Under the pieces are notes generated by a model. That model saw only the letters and a program-made list of their open reading frames with translations. It ran no database searches and was not told the DNA's origin. A stretch of 64,000 bases of DNA from Alistipes sp. GTDB lineage: Bacteria > Bacteroidota > Bacteroidia > Bacteroidales > Rikenellaceae. Shown here piece by piece: positions 17,286 to 25,191 of the stretch. Position 1 is the first letter of the stretch. Every line of letters starts with the position of its first letter. Position numbers and translations under genes: made by a program. The stretch spans positions 1 through 64,000 of the forward strand of contig JAFUOK010000056.1 in assembly GCA_017481925.1 (NCBI GenBank). Reading direction: 5' to 3'.

Positions 17286-17991
17286 CCTTATCCGCGACCT
17301 GCGCTCGATTGTCGTTCCCCGTTCGTGTGCCGTGTGTGGAGGCGATCTGCCGCCAACCAAACACCTCATCTGCTCGGCGTGCGAGGCTACGGCTCCACTC
17401 ACAAATCTGTGGTGCGAGCCCTCCAATGCTATGATGGAACGCTTTTGGGGTCTGTTGCCCGTTCATCACGCCTCGGCACTCTTCTGGTATGTCGAGGGCA
17501 GTCCGTGGCGCGACGCCGTGCATCGCTTCAAGTATGCAGGGCGGTGGCTCTCGGCCTACGATATGGGTCGCTGGTATGGTGCCCTGATGCGTGAGGCGGG
17601 GACGTATGCCGATGTGGATGTGATAGTTCCCGTGCCACTGCATTGGTGGCGACGCATCGGTAGAGGTTATAATCAAGCCGAGTATATTGCTCGTGGCATA
17701 GCCCGCGAGCTGGGTGTTGAGGTGGCCTCGCGAGCCGTTGTGCGCCACCGCTACAATGAGAGCCAGACACGTCAGAGCAACTTCCGCCGCTGGACAAATG
17801 TCGAGGGCATATTCCGTGTGCGGCGTGCGGAGGAGCTGCGTGGTAAACATATCCTTCTGGTGGACGATGTCTTCACCACGGGCGCTACCATACTCTCGCT
17901 CGGCGAGACCATTCTGCGTGCTGTGCCCGATGCTCGGTTGAGTGTTGCGGTGCTGGCCACAACACGACGTAGTCTGCGTCAGCAGGATTAG
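17269..17991 (+). CDS. ComF family phosphoribosyltransferase-like protein
   Basis: 240 aa from the ATG at 17269, which overlaps the priA end by 17 nt; an upstream TTG start is less likely. The N-terminal zinc ribbon has CxxC pairs (CAVCGGDLPP and CSAC). The C-terminal type I PRTase domain has VPVPLHWWRRIGRGYNQAE and the PRPP loop LLVDDVFTTGAT (about 197-208). ComF proteins take part in DNA uptake and transformation in some bacteria, but the family is also present in non-competent species. Its overlap with priA is common in Bacteroidota. Confidence 0.88.
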   Translation: MSILNSLIRDLRSIVVPRSCAVCGGDLPPTKHLICSACEATAPLTNLWCEPSNAMMERFWGLLPVHHASALFWYVEGSPWRDAVHRFKYAGRWLSAYDMGRWYGALMREAGTYADVDVIVPVPLHWWRRIGRGYNQAEYIARGIARELGVEVASRAVVRHRYNESQTRQSNFRRWTNVEGIFRVRRAEELRGKHILLVDDVFTTGATILSLGETILRAVPDARLSVAVLATTRRSLRQQD

Positions 17992-18035
17992 CCGTTATAA
18001 ACACCCAGATGTTTATAACTTTCTCCGTTTTCTGA

Positions 18036-18066
18036 TTTGCCGTTTGCACAAAATTTCCTAATTTTG
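18036..18066 (+). promoter_or_regulatory. Promoter of dnaB
   Basis: TTTG (18036-18039), a 19-nt spacer and TAATTTTG (18059-18066); the ATG is about 72 nt downstream. Confidence 0.75.
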
Positions 18067-18137
18067 AATCTTGAAAATTATACCCTTTTCTCTCGAAGGG
18101 GTGGTAATTGCACTAAACATCACTACAAGAAGAGATT

Positions 18138-19721
18138 ATGGCAAAGGATTATACCCCTTCGGCACGCAACCGTGCCGCATTCGAAAATATAACCGACGTC
18201 GCAGGCACCGTACCCCCTCAGGCTGTTGAGCTGGAGGAGGCTGTGCTGGGTGCGTTGATGCTGGAGCGTGACAGTATCATCGCCGTGCAGGAGTATATCA
18301 CCCCTGCGGCATTCTATACCGAGGAGCACCGCCTCATCTATCAGGCTATCGAGTCGCTCTCGGCCGAGTTGAAGCCCATCGACCTCTACACCGTCACCGA
18401 GCGTCTGCGCTCTCGCAAGGAGCTCAAGAAGGTGGGTGGTGCGGCCTACTTGGCACAGCTCACGCAGCGTGTGGGCTCGGCCGCCAACGTGGAGTTTCAC
18501 GCCAAGATCATTGCGCAGAAGTACGTTCAGCGTGAGTTGATACGCTCGGCCACGGAGATCCAGCGCCGCTCATACGACGAGGATCAGGATGTGACCGATC
18601 TGATCGGTTTTGCCGAGGGTGAGATCTTCGCCGTGGCGGAGGGACACGTCAAGCGTTCGGTGCAGAACGCCAAGGATGTGCTGGCAAAGGCTATGAAGCA
18701 GATCGAGGATGCAAGCAAGAACACCTCGGCCTTCAATGGTGTGCCGTCGGGCTTTATGGCTATCGACCGCGTGACGCTCGGCTGGCAGCCCAGCGACCTT
18801 ATCATCGTGGCGGCACGTCCCTCAATGGGTAAGACCGCCTTCGTGCTTTCGATGGCCCGCAATATGGCTATCGAGCACAATGCACCTGTTGCCTTCTTCT
18901 CGCTTGAGATGTCGTCGGTGCAGCTGATGATGCGACTCATCGTTGCCGAGACAGGCTTGCAGGGTAACGATATCAAGTCGGGACGCCTCACGCCCGAGCA
19001 GTGGCGTCACCTGGAGAGTCAGACCAAGCCGTTGGGTACGGCACCGCTCTTTATTGACGATACGCCGGCGCTCTCGGTCTTTGAGTTCCGCTCGAAGGCC
19101 CGCCGACTGCATATCCACGAGGGAATCAAGATAATTGTCATCGACTACCTGCAGCTTATGACCGGCAACACCGACTCGAAGGGTAACCGCGAACAGGAGG
19201 TGGCCTTCATCTCACGTACGCTGAAGGCTATCGCCAAGGAGTTGAACGTGCCTATCATTGCGCTGTCGCAGCTCAGTCGTGCCACGGAGACCCGTGGCGG
19301 TTCGAAGCGTCCGCAGCTCAGCGATTTGCGTGAGTCGGGAGCAATCGAGCAGGATGCCGATATTGTAGCCTTCATCCACCGTCCCGAGTACTACGGCATT
19401 CAGACCGACGAGAATGGTATGCCCACGGCAGGTATGGCGGAGATTATTATCGCCAAGCACCGTAATGGTGCGGTGTGCGATGTGCCCCTGCGCTTTTTGA
19501 AGGATCAGGCCCGCTTTGCCGATATGGATGCCGAGGATGGCTCTACGGCTGGCGGCTATCAGGAGATCGCGAGCAGTATGGGTGGTGAGGATGACTTCCC
19601 GCAGCCTTCGGCCTTGCCCGCTTCGGGTGGTTTAGGTTCGGCTATGGGTGGCGAGTTCGACATCCAGGGCCCCGTGAATATGGATCAGCAGCGCCCCATC
19701 AGCGAGGATGTGCCGTTCTAG
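18138..19721 (+). CDS. dnaB: Replicative DNA helicase DnaB
   Basis: 527 aa. The N-terminal primase-interacting domain (about 30-135, PPQAVELEEAVLGALML) is joined by a linker to the RecA-like core with Walker A ARPSMGKTAF (about 224-233), Walker B VIDYLQLM and the arginine-finger region SDLRESGAIEQDAD. The C-terminal 50 residues are a low-complexity acidic/Gly/Pro tail. No intein or insertion is present. It unwinds the fork as a hexamer. It is transcribed from its own promoter; the spacer behind it carries the AAAATGCAAAATTC repeat. Confidence 0.96.
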   Translation: MAKDYTPSARNRAAFENITDVAGTVPPQAVELEEAVLGALMLERDSIIAVQEYITPAAFYTEEHRLIYQAIESLSAELKPIDLYTVTERLRSRKELKKVGGAAYLAQLTQRVGSAANVEFHAKIIAQKYVQRELIRSATEIQRRSYDEDQDVTDLIGFAEGEIFAVAEGHVKRSVQNAKDVLAKAMKQIEDASKNTSAFNGVPSGFMAIDRVTLGWQPSDLIIVAARPSMGKTAFVLSMARNMAIEHNAPVAFFSLEMSSVQLMMRLIVAETGLQGNDIKSGRLTPEQWRHLESQTKPLGTAPLFIDDTPALSVFEFRSKARRLHIHEGIKIIVIDYLQLMTGNTDSKGNREQEVAFISRTLKAIAKELNVPIIALSQLSRATETRGGSKRPQLSDLRESGAIEQDADIVAFIHRPEYYGIQTDENGMPTAGMAEIIIAKHRNGAVCDVPLRFLKDQARFADMDAEDGSTAGGYQEIASSMGGEDDFPQPSALPASGGLGSAMGGEFDIQGPVNMDQQRPISEDVPF

Positions 19722-19722
19722 G

Positions 19723-19754
19723 AATGCAAAATGCAAAATTCAAAATGCAAAATT
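19723..19754 (+). repeat. AATGCAAAATTC-type repeat after dnaB
   Basis: Overlapping units of AATGCAAA and AATTCAAA start 1 nt after the dnaB stop codon. Matching tracts occur at 21370, 31372, 51569 and 5211. Confidence 0.7.
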
Positions 19755-19834
19755 GGGATTGAGGTAATTGGGCAGAGCGTTAGCCCTGAGAGAATTTATA
19801 ATAGCATTATAAGCACGAATATAGACATAGTTTA

Positions 19835-21367
19835 ATGGTTATACGCACACATACAGGCACTATTGCTGGTATCGGCGCCCTTGCCGTGACCGTCGAAGTC
19901 AGCGTCACGGGTGGCGGTCTGGGACTGTTCCTGGTGGGACTGCCCGACAATGCTGTGCGAGAGAGCGAGCAGCGCATACGCTCCTCGTTCGAGAATTCGG
20001 GCTACCGTATGACTGCCCGCAAGTGCGTCGTAAACCTAGCCCCTGCCGACCTGCGTAAGGAGGGTTCGGGCTTCGACCTGCCTATCGCTGTGGCTATCCT
20101 TGCCGCTACGGATCAGGTGGTGGCCGAGCGATTGGACTCCTCGTTTTTCGTGGGTGAACTCTCGCTCGATGGCTCGCTGCGAGGCGTGAAGGGTGTCCTG
20201 CCCATTGTTGCTGAGGCAGCGCGGTTGGGTTTTCATAGAGTCTATGTGCCTCGCGAGAATGCCGACGAGGCGGCCGTGGTGGAGGGAATTGATGTGTTGC
20301 CTGTGGGATCACTGCGTGAGGTTGCTTCATCACTCAATGGCGAGGTGGTCATAGAGCCTGCGCAGAGCACCCTGAAGCACGAACAGGAGGAGGTGCCCTA
20401 CGTGGATGACTTCGCCGATGTGAAGGGTCAGACACACGCCAAGCGAGCGCTGGAGATAGCCGCTGCAGGAGGCCATAACGTCATTATGATAGGCCCTCCG
20501 GGTTCGGGTAAGACTATGCTGGCTCGGCGTATGCCCTCGATTATGCCCCCGATGAGTATGGAGGAGGCTTTGGAGACTACCAAGATTCACTCCGTGGCGG
20601 GTAAGCTGGGTTCTGAGCGAGGTCTTATGCGTCAGCGTCCGTTTCGTGCTCCGCACCATATGGCGTCGCCTATGGCATTGATTGGTGGCGGCAATTCGCC
20701 CCAACCCGGTGAGGTGTCGCTGGCTCATAATGGAGTCTTGTTCCTTGACGAGATGCCAGAGTTCGGACACTCGGTGCTGGAGGTGCTGCGCCAGCCGATG
20801 GAGGATAAGCATATCACCATCTCGCGAGTGCGCTACACGGTCGATTACCCCTCGAACTTCACGCTCGTGGCATCGATGAACCCCTGCCCGTGCGGATACT
20901 ATAACCACCCAACCAAGGAGTGCAGCTGCTCGGCGGCAGCCGTGCATCGTTATGTGGGACGTATCTCGGGGCCGCTGATGGATCGTATAGACCTGCACGT
21001 GGAGATCACGCCCGTGAAGCGTGAGGAGCTCTCGTCGATGGAGCGTGCCGAGTCGAGTGCTGCCGTGCGGGAGCGTGTCATCAGAGCTCGCGAGCGTCAG
21101 GCGGAGCGTTTCCGTGGCACGGGAATATATACCAATACGATGATGACGTCGGCCATGTTGCGTGACTTCTGTCCTCTCTCGGCTGAGGCACGCCGACTGC
21201 TGGATGGGGCTATGGAGCGACTGCAACTCTCGGCACGCGCCTACGACCGCATCATCAAGGTGGCACGCACGATAGCCGACCTGGCCGGCGCACAGGATAT
21301 TGCTCCGAACCATATTTCGGAGGCTATAACCTACCGCACGCTCGACCGTGAGAGCTGGGGCAGGTAG
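19835..21367 (+). CDS. comM: YifB/ComM family Mg-chelatase-like AAA+ ATPase
   Basis: 510 aa. The N-terminal Lon-protease-like domain (1-170, with VEVSVTGGGLGLFLVGLPDNAVRES-type opening) is followed by an AAA+ module with Walker A IGPPGSGKTM (about 218-227), Walker B LFLDEMPEF and sensor FTLVASMNPCPCGY. The C-terminal Mg-chelatase C domain follows, with LSARAYDRIIKVARTIADL. ComM is a hexameric helicase that promotes branch migration during natural transformation. Here it lies between dnaB and murG. Length and domains are normal. Confidence 0.92.
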   Translation: MVIRTHTGTIAGIGALAVTVEVSVTGGGLGLFLVGLPDNAVRESEQRIRSSFENSGYRMTARKCVVNLAPADLRKEGSGFDLPIAVAILAATDQVVAERLDSSFFVGELSLDGSLRGVKGVLPIVAEAARLGFHRVYVPRENADEAAVVEGIDVLPVGSLREVASSLNGEVVIEPAQSTLKHEQEEVPYVDDFADVKGQTHAKRALEIAAAGGHNVIMIGPPGSGKTMLARRMPSIMPPMSMEEALETTKIHSVAGKLGSERGLMRQRPFRAPHHMASPMALIGGGNSPQPGEVSLAHNGVLFLDEMPEFGHSVLEVLRQPMEDKHITISRVRYTVDYPSNFTLVASMNPCPCGYYNHPTKECSCSAAAVHRYVGRISGPLMDRIDLHVEITPVKREELSSMERAESSAAVRERVIRARERQAERFRGTGIYTNTMMTSAMLRDFCPLSAEARRLLDGAMERLQLSARAYDRIIKVARTIADLAGAQDIAPNHISEAITYRTLDRESWGR

Positions 21368-21369
21368 GG

Positions 21370-21401
21370 AATGTAGAATTCAAAATTCAAAATGCAAAAT
21401 T
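21370..21401 (+). repeat. AATGCAAAATTC-type repeat between comM and murG
   Basis: Units GAATTCAAAATTCAAAATGCAAAATT begin within 3 nt of the comM stop codon and reach to 8 nt before the murG start, so they form the whole spacer. Confidence 0.7.
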
Positions 21402-21408
21402 GATTTTA

Positions 21409-22515
21409 ATGAAACGAGTAATACTATCTGGTGGCGGAACGGGAGGCCATATATATCCCGCCGTGGCGGTTGCCGAGGCGCTCAAGCGCAAGTGGAAGGG
21501 AGAGGTGGAGATCCTCTTCGTGGGTGCCGAGGGCAAGATGGAGATGGAGAAGGTCCCCGCCCTGGGGTACAATATAGTCGGCCTGCCTATTGCGGGTCTG
21601 CAGCGCCGTCTGGACTGGCGCAACCTGCTTGTGCCCTGGAAGGTTGTGAGTAGCGTGTGGCGTGCACGTCGCATCATACGCGATTTCTCGGCCGATGTGG
21701 TTGTGGGCTTTGGTGGTTACGCCTCGGCGCCTGTGCTGTGGGCGGCACAGAGTATGGGCGTGCCTACCGTTATTCAGGAGCAGAACTCCTATGCCGGTCT
21801 TACGAATAAACTCTCGGCACGTGCAGCACGCCGTATATGCGTAGCCTACGACGGTATGGAGCGATTCTTCTCGGCCGACAAGATCGTGATGACGGGTAAC
21901 CCCTTGCGTGGTAACTTCGCCCCCACAAAGTGCAAGAGCGAGGAGGCGCTGGCACACTACGGCTTGAGCAAGGATAAGCCTACCGTGTTGGTTGTGGGTG
22001 GCTCGCTCGGCACACGCACGCTCAATGAGATGATGAAGCGCTGGATCTCGTCGCTCAACTCTGCGCCCGAGGTGCAGGTCATTTGGCAGACGGGTAAGAT
22101 CTACGAGCGAGAGATGCAGGAGTTTCTGGCCGCGCATCCCGTTGAAGGGGTGTGGCAGGGAGCCTTTATCGAGCGTATGGACTACGCCTACGAGGTCGCC
22201 GATGTGGTCATCTCGCGCAGTGGAGCCTGCACCGTCTCGGAGCTCTGCCTGGTGGGTAAGCCTACGCTGTTTGTCCCCTCGCCCAACGTGGCCGAGGATC
22301 ATCAGACCAAGAACGCCCGTGCGCTGGTGGATAAGGATGCTGCCGTGATGGTGAGCGACAGGGAGGCTGTCGAAAAGGGTATGCCGATGGCGCTGGAGTT
22401 GCTTGCAGACAAGGAGCGACTGGCTACGCTTCGTCAGAATATAGCACGCCTGGGCATAAAGGATGCTGCCGACCGTGTTGTGCGCCAGATAGAAAAAGAG
22501 TGGAGCCGTTTTTAA
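21409..22515 (+). CDS. murG: UDP-N-acetylglucosamine--lipid-pyrophosphoryl-MurNAc-pentapeptide GlcNAc transferase
   Basis: 368 aa from the ATG at 21409 (the in-frame TTG three codons earlier is not needed). MurG adds GlcNAc to lipid I to form lipid II on the cytoplasmic face of the inner membrane. It has the first Gly-rich loop SGGGTGGHIYPA (7-18), VVGFGGYAS, the second loop VVGGSLGT and SRSGACTVSE with the UDP-binding region. It opens the division cluster in this window; upstream is comM rather than ftsW or murD. Confidence 0.95.
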   Translation: MKRVILSGGGTGGHIYPAVAVAEALKRKWKGEVEILFVGAEGKMEMEKVPALGYNIVGLPIAGLQRRLDWRNLLVPWKVVSSVWRARRIIRDFSADVVVGFGGYASAPVLWAAQSMGVPTVIQEQNSYAGLTNKLSARAARRICVAYDGMERFFSADKIVMTGNPLRGNFAPTKCKSEEALAHYGLSKDKPTVLVVGGSLGTRTLNEMMKRWISSLNSAPEVQVIWQTGKIYEREMQEFLAAHPVEGVWQGAFIERMDYAYEVADVVISRSGACTVSELCLVGKPTLFVPSPNVAEDHQTKNARALVDKDAAVMVSDREAVEKGMPMALELLADKERLATLRQNIARLGIKDAADRVVRQIEKEWSRF

Positions 22516-22640
22516 TTAAAAATTGCCTAACAAGGCTGATTTGTCGTTACGCTCACCCTAAAAATCCTCATTTGCGTCAAGCAAACTGCGGTTTTTCGGG
22601 TTTCGCAAGCCTAAAATCAGCTCTTGTTATACAATTTTTA
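22516..22640 (+). repeat. Stop-adjacent hairpin repeat, full copy B
   Basis: Ends AAAAATTGCCTAACAAGGCTGATTT and, inverted, AAAAATTGTATAACAAGAGCTGATTT. The internal hairpin is left arm to 22575, loop 22576-22580, right arm 22581-22598. It fills nearly the whole murG-murC spacer. Confidence 0.8.
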
Positions 22641-22653
22641 GGTAGAGAATAGA

Positions 22654-24057
22654 ATGAAACATAATAATATGGACAAGCATTACAAAAACATATACTTCAT
22701 GGGTATCGGAGGCATCGGTATGAGTGCCTTGGCTCGATACTTTCTGCACGAGGGACGTCAGGTGGCGGGCTACGACCGCACCGAGACCACGCTCACGCGT
22801 GCCCTGCAGACCGAAGGCGCCGAGGTGACCTACGAGGATGCTGTGGAGCATATCCCCCAGCCGTTCCGTGACCCCGAGCACACGATGGTGGTCTATACCC
22901 CTGCCGTGCCATCGGACCATCCGCAGATGCAGTTCTTCCGCGAGGGCGGTTTCCTTGTGGAGAAACGTTCGCAGATGCTTGGTCATCTCTCTGAAGGAAA
23001 ATATGTTATGGCCGTAGCGGGCACGCACGGCAAGACCACTACATCAACCCTCATTGCGTGGCTCAACGCTGCGACAGGTATGGGTGGCAACGCCTTTCTG
23101 GGAGGTATCTCGAAGAATTTTAACGGAAATATGGTGCTGGGCGAGGGTACGCGTCTTGCCGTTGAGGCCGATGAGTACGACCGCTCGTTCCTGCGCTTGA
23201 AGCCCGACGTGGCGGTTATCACCTCCGTAGCTCCCGACCACCTCGATATTTACGGTACGTTCGAGGCCGTGGTGGAGGCCTTTGGCCAGTTTGCAGCACT
23301 CATCAAGAAGGGTGGCGACCTTATCCTGAAGCAGGATGTGGAGATCCCATTGCCCGAGGGCATCGACATCTGGCGATATAGTTATGATGATGAGCGCAGC
23401 GACTTCCATGCCCGCAATGTCACACTCTGCGAGGGCGGATATTACCGCTTCGATATTGTGACGCCGCTTGGCACCTTCGCCGATCTGAGGCTCGGCATCC
23501 CTGGCTGGGTGAATGTCGAAAATTGTGTTGCCGCCGTGGCTGCATCGCTCTGCGCTGCACGCAAGAGAGGCGAGATACTCGATGAGCAGAAATTGCAGAC
23601 CGCATTAGAAAAATTTTCGGGCGTAAAACGTCGTTTCGAGTTCTACGTCAATACGCCCCGTCAGGTATATATGGACGACTATGCCCACCACCCCGAGGAG
23701 CTGGAGGCTACGATAACCTCCGTGAAGCGTATGTTCCCCTCGCGCCGACTCACGGCCGTCTTCCAGCCGCACCTCTACACCCGCACGCGCGACCTCTATC
23801 GTGAGTTCGCCGCCGCCCTGTCGCTTGCCGACGAGGTGGTGCTGGTGCCCATCTATCCCGCCCGCGAGGAGCCTATCGAGGGTATCTGCTCGGAGCTTAT
23901 CGGTGAGTATGTCACCGTGCCGTGGCATATCTGCGAGCGCGAGAATCTGGCCGCCGATCTGGGTGCGTCACAGACCGATGTTGTGGTTACGTTTGGCGCA
24001 GGAAACATTGATGTATATTGCGAGGCCATAGCCTCAGAGTTAGCAAAGAAAGCATAA
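22654..24057 (+). CDS. murC: UDP-N-acetylmuramate--L-alanine ligase
   Basis: 467 aa. MurC ligates L-Ala to UDP-MurNAc in the cytoplasm. The N-terminal Rossmann segment GIGGIGMSALA binds the UDP-sugar. The ATP loop is GTHGKTTTS (about 123-131). VEADEYDRSFL and the C-terminal DDYAHHPEEL are Mur-ligase signatures; the latter is typical of MurC. ATG at 22654 is used; an ATG five codons later is also possible. It follows repeat copy B and overlaps ftsQ by one base (TAATG). Confidence 0.95.
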   Translation: MKHNNMDKHYKNIYFMGIGGIGMSALARYFLHEGRQVAGYDRTETTLTRALQTEGAEVTYEDAVEHIPQPFRDPEHTMVVYTPAVPSDHPQMQFFREGGFLVEKRSQMLGHLSEGKYVMAVAGTHGKTTTSTLIAWLNAATGMGGNAFLGGISKNFNGNMVLGEGTRLAVEADEYDRSFLRLKPDVAVITSVAPDHLDIYGTFEAVVEAFGQFAALIKKGGDLILKQDVEIPLPEGIDIWRYSYDDERSDFHARNVTLCEGGYYRFDIVTPLGTFADLRLGIPGWVNVENCVAAVAASLCAARKRGEILDEQKLQTALEKFSGVKRRFEFYVNTPRQVYMDDYAHHPEELEATITSVKRMFPSRRLTAVFQPHLYTRTRDLYREFAAALSLADEVVLVPIYPAREEPIEGICSELIGEYVTVPWHICERENLAADLGASQTDVVVTFGAGNIDVYCEAIASELAKKA

Positions 24058-25175
24058 TGCCCCGAACACTGAAAATAGTACTTACCACGCTGGTGTGGGT
24101 TGCCGTTGTTGCGTTTGTGGTCTTCTTCCACTCGCGCGCCGACGAGCATCGTGCTACCACCAAGGTGCATACGCTCTCCATCCATATTGTCGATAGCCTG
24201 CAGGACGAGATGCTGGTAACGAGCCAGGCCGTGCGCGAGTGGATCGAGATGAGCGGTATTGCCACCGTGGGCGAGGCTGTTTCGGATGTCGATCTGGCAG
24301 GTATCGAGCGTTGTATTCGTGGCAAGGGTTTTGTCGATCGTGCCAGCGCCTACCTCACCTACGATGGCGAGTTGCGTGTGGAGGTGAGCCAGCGCCGTCC
24401 GCTGATGCGCCTTATGGTCGATGGCTACGACTGCTACGTCACAGCCGAGGGTTTTATATTCCCTGCGCCGGAGTTGGCTGCGGTCTATGTCCCTGTGGTG
24501 ACGGGAGAGTACCGCCCGCCTGTCGAGAGTGGCTATGTGGGCTATGTGGGAGAGTATATTGCCCAGCGGATGGCAGCCTACGAGGAGATTATCGATACGC
24601 TTCAGTATGAAAAGGTTCCTCTGTTCGAGCAGACCGATATTATCGCCGACTCGGTGCGTGCCGTGCGCCGTATGCAGGTCGAGCGCAAGGGGTGGCTCGG
24701 CGGTTTCAAGGGCCCGTTCGAGGATTATGACGAGTACGATGCCCGTGTGCAGGCCAAGCGAGACGAGAAGGCTGCACTGCGTCGTCATCTGCGTTATATG
24801 GACCGCGAGAATGAGAAAAATATTGCCCGCGTGACGGAGCGTCAGGATGCCGAGCGCGAGAAGCAAAAAAAGTTGCAAAAAAGGTATGAAGATTTCCTGA
24901 AACTGATTAACTTTGTAAAATATGTAGAAAATGACTCCTTCTGGCGTTCCGAAATAGTCCAGATTATAGCCTCTACGATGAGTAGCGGCGATTTGGCGTT
25001 GGAGTTTGTGCCCCGCACGGGTAGTCACACGGTGCGTCTGGGTACGCTCGACGATGTGGAGCAGAAGCTCTCTACGCTGATGTCGTTCTACGAAAATGGC
25101 CTGCGCAATGTCGGTTGGGATACCTACCGAACCATCTCGGTGGAGTATCGCGGGCAGGTGGTATGCACGAAATAA
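24057..25175 (+). CDS. ftsQ: Cell division protein FtsQ with a long charged insertion
   Basis: 372 aa from the ATG that overlaps the murC stop (TAATG). One inner-membrane helix (residues 5-24) anchors a periplasmic part with a POTRA-like segment (about 38-120) and the FtsQ beta domain ending in FVPRTGSHTVRLG (318-329). Between them, residues about 170-280 form an extra Lys/Arg/Glu-rich segment with heptad-like spacing (RDEKAALRRHLRYM, ERQDAEREKQKKLQ), likely coiled coil. By recall, typical Bacteroidota FtsQ is about 240-260 aa. Identity rests on position between murC and ftsA plus the conserved ends. FtsQ links the early and late divisome. Confidence 0.82.
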   Translation: MPRTLKIVLTTLVWVAVVAFVVFFHSRADEHRATTKVHTLSIHIVDSLQDEMLVTSQAVREWIEMSGIATVGEAVSDVDLAGIERCIRGKGFVDRASAYLTYDGELRVEVSQRRPLMRLMVDGYDCYVTAEGFIFPAPELAAVYVPVVTGEYRPPVESGYVGYVGEYIAQRMAAYEEIIDTLQYEKVPLFEQTDIIADSVRAVRRMQVERKGWLGGFKGPFEDYDEYDARVQAKRDEKAALRRHLRYMDRENEKNIARVTERQDAEREKQKKLQKRYEDFLKLINFVKYVENDSFWRSEIVQIIASTMSSGDLALEFVPRTGSHTVRLGTLDDVEQKLSTLMSFYENGLRNVGWDTYRTISVEYRGQVVCTK

Positions 25176-25191
25176 ATAAAAACAATATATT

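Noticed and set aside
20330..21313. 327-codon minus-strand ORF inside comM
   Set aside because: It is antisense to conserved AAA+ motifs, with His/Arg-rich composition typical of shadow frames.
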